Shown in pieces: positions 58,474 through 64,000 of a stretch of 64,000 nt of DNA. A model generated the notes under the pieces. The model was not told the DNA's origin, searched no databases, and saw nothing but the letters and a program-made list of their open reading frames with translations. The position numbers and the translations under genes were made by a program. This DNA comes from Allobosea caraganae (lineage in GTDB: Bacteria; Pseudomonadota; Alphaproteobacteria; Rhizobiales; Beijerinckiaceae): positions 124,001 through 188,000 of the forward strand of contig NZ_QQTO01000033.1 in assembly GCF_003351345.1 (NCBI RefSeq), read 5' to 3'. Each line of letters begins with the position of its first letter. The first letter of the stretch is position 1.

Positions 58474-58610
58474 CTTCTCCCTCCCCCCGCTTGCGGTGGG
58501 GAGGGCTGGGGTGGGGGGCCGAAAAGCCTGAGCTCCGTCCTGAATCGCCGTGCCGAGCGGCACTGCCCCCCACCCCAACCCTCCCCACCGCAAGCGGGGG
58601 GAGGGAGAAG
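58474..58610. repeat. Family E long inverted repeat, copy 2
   Basis: CTTCTCCCTCCCCCCGCTTG and its complement, ending GAGGGAGAAG at 58610, form a near-perfect stem of about 45 bp. It fills most of the nusB-thiL gap inside an operon. Its right end supplies GGGAGAAG just before a GTG (58610) that may start thiL. Confidence 0.92.
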
Positions 58611-58624
58611 TGGCGCGCCAATCC

Positions 58625-59611
58625 ATGAGTCGTCCCGGCGAATTCGAACTGATCGCCCGCTATTTCGCGCCGATCGCCGGCCCGGCCGGGTTGGGCCTGA
58701 CAGACGATGCCGGGCTGCTGCGTCCGGCGCGTGGCTACGAACTCGTCGTCACCGCCGATGCGCTCGTCGCCGGCGTGCATTTCTTCGCAGACGATCCGCC
58801 GGCCTCGATCGCCCGCAAGGCGCTGGCTGTGAACCTCTCCGACCTCGCCGCCAAGGGCGCCAGGCCCGATGGCTTCGTGCTGACGCTCGCGCTGCCCAAG
58901 GGCTGGACCGAAGCCTGGCTCGCCGATTTCGCCAAGGGGCTGGCAGCGATGGCGGAGGAGGGCGCTTGCCCGCTGGTCGGTGGCGACACCGTCTCGACGC
59001 CGGGGCCGCTGACGCTCTCGATCACCGCTTTCGGCAGCGTCCCCGCCGGCCGCATGGTGCTGCGCTCCGGCGCGAAGCCGGGTGATCTGGTGCTCGTCTC
59101 CGGCACGATCGGCGACGGCGCGCTTGGCCTCAAGGTCCACGGCCCGGACAAGCCGGACTGGGTGGTGAAGCTCAGCGAGGCCGGGCGCAGCCATCTCGCC
59201 GACCGTTATTTGCATCCGCGCCCGCGCCTTGCGCTCGCCGCTGCACTCCAGGCTCATGCTTCGGCGGCGATGGACATCTCCGATGGGCTCGTCGGCGATC
59301 TCGCCAAGCTGCTGGCCGCCTCCGGTGTGGGGGCAGAGATCGATCTCGACACCGTCCCGCTTTCCGATGCGGCACGCACTGCGATCATGGCCGCTCCCGC
59401 ATTGGCGGAACTGGCCTGGACCGGCGGAGACGATTACGAAATTCTCCTGACGACCTCGGAAGGAGAATATCCTGCTATGGTCGCCGCGGCCGAGGCGGCC
59501 GGGATAAGCCTCGCGCGCATCGGCCGGGTCACGTCAGATAGTGGCGTGGCGCGGTTTCTTGAACAGGGCAGGGAGCGCGTCTTCGCGCAAGGCTCCTTCG
59601 CCCATTTCTGA
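58625..59611 (+). CDS. thiL: Thiamine-monophosphate kinase
   Basis: With the ATG at 58625 (MSRPGEFELIARYF) the product has 328 residues. Typical segments are LTDDAGLL, VTADALVAGVHFF, KALAVNLSDLAAKGA, CPLVGGDTVSTP, AAMDISDGLVGDLAKL and TGGDDYEIL. It phosphorylates thiamine monophosphate to the active diphosphate. No good ribosome binding site precedes this ATG, whereas an in-frame GTG at 58610 has GGGAGG upstream inside the repeat, which would add five residues. Confidence 0.95.
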   Translation: MSRPGEFELIARYFAPIAGPAGLGLTDDAGLLRPARGYELVVTADALVAGVHFFADDPPASIARKALAVNLSDLAAKGARPDGFVLTLALPKGWTEAWLADFAKGLAAMAEEGACPLVGGDTVSTPGPLTLSITAFGSVPAGRMVLRSGAKPGDLVLVSGTIGDGALGLKVHGPDKPDWVVKLSEAGRSHLADRYLHPRPRLALAAALQAHASAAMDISDGLVGDLAKLLAASGVGAEIDLDTVPLSDAARTAIMAAPALAELAWTGGDDYEILLTTSEGEYPAMVAAAEAAGISLARIGRVTSDSGVARFLEQGRERVFAQGSFAHF

Positions 59612-59666
59612 CGGCACCTGCTAGGACACGCCCTAGGTTGCCGGGCTTGGATCGGCGGCCTTTGCG

Positions 59667-60878
59667 ATGAACCAGCATGTTTCGGTGACCGAGGGCGACG
59701 TCGTCGCCAAGCGCAATGCGCTCGTCCTGGCCTGCGCCCAGGCGCTCGGCGGCGCGAGCCCGGCCATCGTGATCTCGCTCGGCGGCATCGTCGGCTCGCA
59801 ACTGGTCGACGACAAGACCTTCGCCACCGTGCCCGTCAGCTTGATGCAGCTCGGCCTTGCCACCGGCGTCATCCCGGCGGCCATGCTGATGCGCCGGCTC
59901 GGGCGCCGCAGCGGCTACCTGATCGGCGCGCTGACCGGCGCCGTTGCCGCCAGCGTCGCGGCGGCGGGGGCGGGCGGGCGCCTGTTCTGGCTGTTCTGCA
60001 TCGGCACCTTCATGTGCGGGCTCTACGGCGCCTTCGTCCAGAGCTACCGCTTCGCCGCCGCCGACACGGCGAGCGAAAGCTTCAAGCCGCGCGCCATCTC
60101 CTGGGTGATGTTCGGCGGCCTCGCCGCCGGAATCATCGGCCCGCAATCGGTCTACTGGACGCGCGACCTGACGCCGGCCGCCCCCTTCGCCGCAAGCTTC
60201 CTGGCGCAGGGCTGCCTGGCGCTGCTGGCGATCGCCGTCGTGTTCCAGCTGCGCGCGCCGCCGGTCGCCGCGGCGAAGCAGGTTGGCGGGCGGCCGCTCT
60301 CCGAGATCATGCGCCAGCCCAAGTTCATCGCTTCGGTCACGGCTGCGCTGGTCGCCTACGGCCTGATGAGCTTCGTCATGACGGCGGCGCCGCTCGCCAT
60401 GGTCGGCTGCGGCCATTCGATCGGTGAGGCGGCGCTCGGCATCCAGTGGCACGTGCTGGCGATGTTCGGCCCGAGCTTCTTCACCGGCAAGCTGATCGCC
60501 CGCTTCGGCAAGGAGAAGGTCACGGCCACGGGCCTCCTGCTCACCGCGCTTGCCGCCATCGTCGGCCTGCACGGCCTCAGCGTCGGGCATTTCTGGCTGG
60601 CGCTGATCCTGCTCGGAATCGGCTGGAATTTCGGCTTCATCGGCGCGACCGCCCTGGTGACCGACTGCTACCGCCCCGAGGAGCGGGTCAAGGTCCAGGC
60701 CGCCAACGACTTCCTGGTCTTCGGCTCGGTCGCCATCGCCTCCTTCTCGGCCGGAGGCCTGCTCAATGCCGGCGGCTGGGAGAGCGTCAACTGGCTGGTC
60801 TTCCCGCCCGTCGCGGTCGCGCTAGCGCTGGTGGCGTGGCAGGGGCTGCAGAAGCGGGCAGCGCCCGCTGCCTTCTGA
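59667..60878 (+). CDS. MFS transporter
   Basis: The 403-residue protein has twelve hydrophobic segments and an MFS-like loop MRRLGRRSGYLIGA after the second pair (about residues 73-86). It lacks drug-pump signature details, so the substrate is unknown. It lies between thiL and hppA, 55 bases after thiL; the same order occurs in many Hyphomicrobiales, which points to a conserved but unassigned role rather than a recent arrival. Confidence 0.85.
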   Translation: MNQHVSVTEGDVVAKRNALVLACAQALGGASPAIVISLGGIVGSQLVDDKTFATVPVSLMQLGLATGVIPAAMLMRRLGRRSGYLIGALTGAVAASVAAAGAGGRLFWLFCIGTFMCGLYGAFVQSYRFAAADTASESFKPRAISWVMFGGLAAGIIGPQSVYWTRDLTPAAPFAASFLAQGCLALLAIAVVFQLRAPPVAAAKQVGGRPLSEIMRQPKFIASVTAALVAYGLMSFVMTAAPLAMVGCGHSIGEAALGIQWHVLAMFGPSFFTGKLIARFGKEKVTATGLLLTALAAIVGLHGLSVGHFWLALILLGIGWNFGFIGATALVTDCYRPEERVKVQAANDFLVFGSVAIASFSAGGLLNAGGWESVNWLVFPPVAVALALVAWQGLQKRAAPAAF

Positions 60879-61136
60879 CAACTGAACAGCTTAGCCGAAC
60901 GGCGGCGCGCCTGCTTCGGCTGGCGCGCAGCGCCGGCTATGCTTGCCTGACATTCGCGCAGATTTGTCAGTCGCGCCGTTTGCGTTCCGGTGGAAACTTG
61001 TCGAAACTGTGGGTCGACTCTGGCGATCGTATTCCGGGCGCGATCTTCCCCGCCCGTCTCCGCATCATTGGCGTTCAATAATCATAGGTTCGCGACAACG
61101 CTCGCGTGGGAAGAAACCTCAAGGACAGGAGCACCG

Positions 61137-63293
61137 ATGTCCGCCTTGCTTATCATTATCCTTCTGAGCGCGCTTTCGATCGTCTACGGCATATGGGCCT
61201 ATGGCGACGTCATGAAGCGCGATGCCGGCAGCCAACGCATGCAGGAGATTTCCGGTGCGGTGGCCGAAGGCGCGCAGGCCTATCTCAAGCGTCAATACGT
61301 TACCATTGCCATGGTCGGCGTGGTGCTCTTCGTAGTCCTGGCCTATCTGCTCGGCCCCTGGGTCGGCATCGGCTTCCTGATCGGCGCCGTCCTGTCCGGT
61401 GCTGCCGGCTTCATCGGCATGAACGTCTCGGTCCGCGCCAACGTGCGCACGGCCCAGGCGGCGATGCAGTCGCTTGGCGATGGCCTCGACGTCGCCTTCA
61501 AGGCGGGTGCGGTCACCGGCATGCTGGTCGCAGGCCTCGCCCTCCTCGGCGTCGCGGTCTACTACAGCTTCCTCACCAAGGTGCTCGGCAACGTTCCCTC
61601 GAGCCGCATCGTCATCGACTCGCTCGTCGCGCTCGGCTTCGGCGCCTCGCTGATCTCGATCTTCGCCCGCCTCGGCGGCGGCATCTTCACCAAGGGCGCC
61701 GATGTCGGCGCCGACCTCGTCGGCAAGGTCGAGGCCGGCATCCCGGAGGATGATCCGCGCAATCCGGCCACGATCGCCGACAACGTCGGCGACAATGTCG
61801 GCGACTGCGCCGGCATGGCAGCCGACCTGTTCGAGACCTATGCGGTGACGCTGGTCGCGACCATGGTGCTCGCCGCGATCTTCTTCGCCGGCCAGCCGGT
61901 CCTCGGCGCGATGATGATCTACCCGATGGCGATCGGCGCGGCCTGCATCGTCACCTCGATCATCGGCACCTTCTTCGTCAAGCTCGGCGCCAACCAGTCG
62001 ATCATGGGCGCGCTCTACAAGGGCTTCATCGCCGCGGGCGTGCTCTCTGTCGGCGCGATCGCGATCGTGAACTACTGGCTGTTCGGCGGCTTCGCGGCCT
62101 CGTTCACCACGGTCCAGGGCGTGACCTTCACCTCGGGCGGGCTCTTCTCCTGCGCGCTGGTCGGCCTCGTGGTGACGCTGCTGATCGTCGTCATCACCGA
62201 GTACTATACCGGCACGGGCAAGCGCCCGGTCGTCTCGATCGCCCAGGCCTCGGTCACCGGCCACGGCACCAACGTCATCCAGGGCCTCGCGGTCTCGCTG
62301 GAAGCGACGGCGCTGCCGACCATCGTGATCATCGCCGGCATCATCGTCGCCTATGGCTTCGCCGGCCTGTTCGGCATCGCGATCGCGACCACCGCCATGC
62401 TGGCCTTGGCTGGCGTCGTCGTGGCGCTCGACGCCTTCGGCCCGGTCACCGACAATGCCGGCGGCATTGCCGAGATGGCCGGCCTGCCCAAGGAAGTCCG
62501 GCACTCCACCGACGCGCTCGACGCCGTCGGCAACACCACCAAGGCGATCACCAAGGGCTACGCGATCGGCTCCGCCGGCCTTGGCGCCTTGGTGCTCTTC
62601 GCCGCCTATACCTCGGACCTCAACTTCTTCATCGGCGAGGCCAACAAGGCGGGCTCGACCACGTTCCAGTACTTCAAGGGCGTCACGGTCGACTTCTCGC
62701 TGTCCAACCCCTTCGTCGTCGTCGGCCTGCTGCTCGGCGGTCTCATCCCCTTCCTCTTCGCGGGGATGGGCATGACTGCGGTCGGCCGCGCCGCCGGTTC
62801 GGTGGTCGAGGAGGTCCGTCGTCAGTTCAGGGAGAAGCCCGGCATCATGCAGGGCACGGAGCGGCCCGATTATGCCCGCGCCGTCGACCTACTGACGAAA
62901 GCCGCGATCAAGGAAATGATCATCCCGTCGCTGCTGCCCGTGCTGGCGCCGATCGTGACCTTCTTCGCCATCAACGCCATCGCCGGCAAGAACCAGGCCT
63001 TCGCCTCGGTCGGCGCCATGCTGATGGGCGTCATCGTCACCGGCATCTTCGTCGCCATCTCGATGACCTCGGGCGGCGGCGCCTGGGACAACGCCAAGAA
63101 GAGCTTCGAGGATGGCTTCGTCGACAAGGACGGCGTGCGCCACATGAAGGGCTCCGAAGCCCACAAGGCCTCGGTGACCGGCGACACCGTCGGCGACCCC
63201 TACAAGGACACGGCGGGCCCCGCCGTGAACCCTGCGATCAAGATCACCAACATCATCGCGCTCCTGCTGCTGGCGATCCTGGCCCATTCCTGA
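61137..63293 (+). CDS. hppA: Membrane proton-pumping pyrophosphatase, K+-independent
   Basis: With the start at MSALLIIILLSALS the protein has 718 residues and about 16 membrane segments. The substrate-binding motif KGADVGADLVGKVE and DDPRNPATIADNVGDNVGDCAG is complete. The segment VGNTTKAITKGYAIGSA has Lys and Thr at the positions that mark the potassium-independent class. It couples pyrophosphate hydrolysis to proton export. The frame extends 49 codons upstream without conservation. A 258-base region before it probably holds its own promoter, and a strong terminator follows. Confidence 0.97.
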   Translation: MSALLIIILLSALSIVYGIWAYGDVMKRDAGSQRMQEISGAVAEGAQAYLKRQYVTIAMVGVVLFVVLAYLLGPWVGIGFLIGAVLSGAAGFIGMNVSVRANVRTAQAAMQSLGDGLDVAFKAGAVTGMLVAGLALLGVAVYYSFLTKVLGNVPSSRIVIDSLVALGFGASLISIFARLGGGIFTKGADVGADLVGKVEAGIPEDDPRNPATIADNVGDNVGDCAGMAADLFETYAVTLVATMVLAAIFFAGQPVLGAMMIYPMAIGAACIVTSIIGTFFVKLGANQSIMGALYKGFIAAGVLSVGAIAIVNYWLFGGFAASFTTVQGVTFTSGGLFSCALVGLVVTLLIVVITEYYTGTGKRPVVSIAQASVTGHGTNVIQGLAVSLEATALPTIVIIAGIIVAYGFAGLFGIAIATTAMLALAGVVVALDAFGPVTDNAGGIAEMAGLPKEVRHSTDALDAVGNTTKAITKGYAIGSAGLGALVLFAAYTSDLNFFIGEANKAGSTTFQYFKGVTVDFSLSNPFVVVGLLLGGLIPFLFAGMGMTAVGRAAGSVVEEVRRQFREKPGIMQGTERPDYARAVDLLTKAAIKEMIIPSLLPVLAPIVTFFAINAIAGKNQAFASVGAMLMGVIVTGIFVAISMTSGGGAWDNAKKSFEDGFVDKDGVRHMKGSEAHKASVTGDTVGDPYKDTAGPAVNPAIKITNIIALLLLAILAHS

Positions 63294-63320
63294 GCCGGGC
63301 CGGTAGCCCGCACGACCAGG

Positions 63321-63352
63321 CCCCGCGGAGCGATCCGCGGGGTTTTTCTTTT
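63321..63352 (+). terminator. Terminator of hppA
   Basis: CCCCGCGGA-GCGA-TCCGCGGGG is a perfect 9-bp stem with a tetraloop, followed by TTTTTCTTTT. It begins 28 bases after the hppA stop. Confidence 0.93.
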
Positions 63353-63378
63353 GCTTTTTCAACAGCTTGCCGGATGAT

Positions 63379-63424
63379 GCTGAATCGGGATGTCCGCTGC
63401 TTGAATCAGATTCTGAAGCTATGG
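63379..63424. repeat. Family H short repeat, copy 2
   Basis: GCTTGAATCAGATTCTGAAGC forms an imperfect dyad (given here as two halves around A: GCTTGAATC and GATTCTGAAGC). Together with TGAATCG at 63381 it aligns with 36365-36410. Confidence 0.5.
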
Positions 63425-63442
63425 CCGGGGCCGACCCTCCCT

Positions 63443-63530
63443 GTCATGCTCGCCCTTGTGGCGAGCATCCACGCCTTGAACGCTCATCGCAGTCAAAGAC
63501 GTGGATGGTCGGGACAAGCCCGACCATGAC
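63443..63530. repeat. Family C long inverted repeat, copy 2
   Basis: It shares GTCATGCTCGCCCTTGTGG, GCGAGCATCCACG, AGACGTGGATGGTCGGGAC and AAGCCCGACCATGACGA with copy 1 (32886-32978); the loop differs. It lies in the gap before the last gene. Confidence 0.92.
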
Positions 63531-63622
63531 GATGGAGACCGTACTACGGCCGGGAGCGTAGCGTTCCTGCAAGCTTCGGGTGCCCTGCGATGCCATGGTC
63601 CCTCCAGCCCGAGGAGAGAGCC

Positions 63623-64000
63623 ATGACCGTAGAAGCCGCCGCCGTTCCCGCCGCCAAGCCCAGCCATGCCGTCGAGATCGCGCTGCTGTTCGTGCTCGCG
63701 GCGCTCTGGGGCGGTTCCTACACCTTCATCAAGCTCGGCGTGGAGACGATCCCGCCGCTGACCCTGATCGCGGCCCGCACGCTGATCGCAGGCGCCATCC
63801 TCGTCGCGGTGATCCGCTGGCGCGGCCTCGGCCTGCCACGCGATCTCGCGACCTGGCGGCGCTTCATGCTGCAGGCCTGCCTCAACAGCGTCTTGCCCTT
63901 CACGCTGATCGCCTGGGCCGAGCGCAGCGTCGATGCCGGCCTCGCCACCATCCTCAACGCGACGACGCCGGTCTTCGTCTTCCTGCTCACGTTGGCCTTC
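63623..64000 (+). CDS. EamA/DMT-family transporter (3' end missing)
   Basis: An ATG with GAGGAGAGAG upstream opens a frame that runs off the window; 126 codons are visible. The sequence after a short Ala/Pro-rich start (MTVEAAAVPAAKPSHAVE) shows EamA features: LFVLAALWGGSYTFIKLGV, TLIAARTLIAGAILV, and LPFTLIAWAERSVDAGLATILNATTPVF, which is the usual pattern of the third and fourth helices. Full members have about 300 residues and ten helices. Substrate cannot be told. Confidence 0.88.
   Translation, partial: MTVEAAAVPAAKPSHAVEIALLFVLAALWGGSYTFIKLGVETIPPLTLIAARTLIAGAILVAVIRWRGLGLPRDLATWRRFMLQACLNSVLPFTLIAWAERSVDAGLATILNATTPVFVFLLTLAF

Noticed and set aside
61119..62504. A 461-codon minus-strand frame opposite hppA
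   Set aside because: Asp/Gly/His-rich shadow of the pyrophosphatase gene with no domain content.
11130..63530. The scattered repeats as a CRISPR array
   Set aside because: Copies are far apart, differ in length and lack regular spacers; no cas genes are present.

Overview
The window is high-GC alphaproteobacterial chromosome, most likely from the order Hyphomicrobiales (Rhizobiales). The best guess is a Bosea-like relative of Bradyrhizobium and Methylobacterium. The evidence is an Omp2-type rhizobial porin, an LdtR-type MarR regulator beside an L,D-transpeptidase, DUF2336 and DUF6163 proteins, a magnesium-type HemB, and the typical alphaproteobacterial order glyA - nrdR - ribD - ribE - ribH - nusB - thiL - MFS - hppA. 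No rRNA, tRNA, CRISPR array, prophage or transposase gene was found. Both ends cut through genes: a TamA-like protein on the left and an EamA-family transporter on the right.

Layout. 1-11.1 kb: cell-envelope genes (tamA end, tamB, a large porin, an OmpA/BON-repeat protein with a small membrane partner). 11.2-17.4 kb: alpha/beta hydrolase, methyltransferase, lytic transglycosylase, dapA, paiB-like and smpB. 17.5-25.2 kb, all on the minus strand: TetR regulator, Tat-exported superoxide dismutase, NYN nuclease-like protein, pyrE, the (p)ppGpp enzyme Rsh, rpoZ and a HerA-like ATPase. 25.4-36.1 kb: the pdxJ-acpS ... lepB-rnc-era ... recO-parC housekeeping block, interrupted by a DUF2332 gene, an aquaporin and a LysR/tautomerase pair. 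36.4-45.6 kb, minus strand: outer-membrane barrel, DUF2336, PepSY membrane protein with a Cys-rich DUF2946-like neighbour, bpt, RDD protein, ilvA, an unusual LivH-type permease with a lipoprotein-like head, and hemB. 45.8-49.7 kb: acyl-CoA hydrolase/hydratase, DUF6163, ldtR and the L,D-transpeptidase. 49.8-53 kb: nhaA and an MFS pump facing a MerR regulator across a well-formed MerR promoter. 53-63.3 kb: glyA, a PIN-domain toxin/antitoxin-like pair, then nrdR through hppA.

The most coherent unexplained signal is the density of long intergenic inverted repeats. At least eight families occur, four of them with two or more clear copies. Several copies sit so close to genes that they supply stop codons, C-terminal codons or a Shine-Dalgarno sequence. 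Other items worth attention are the MerR promoter with its 19-bp spacer, the four-module OmpA protein, the lipoprotein-headed permease next to ilvA, and the toxin/antitoxin-like pair wedged into the glyA-nrdR junction. Most genes are ordinary housekeeping genes, and no clear new multi-gene defence or mobile system was found. All assignments come from reading the sequence; no database search was run.
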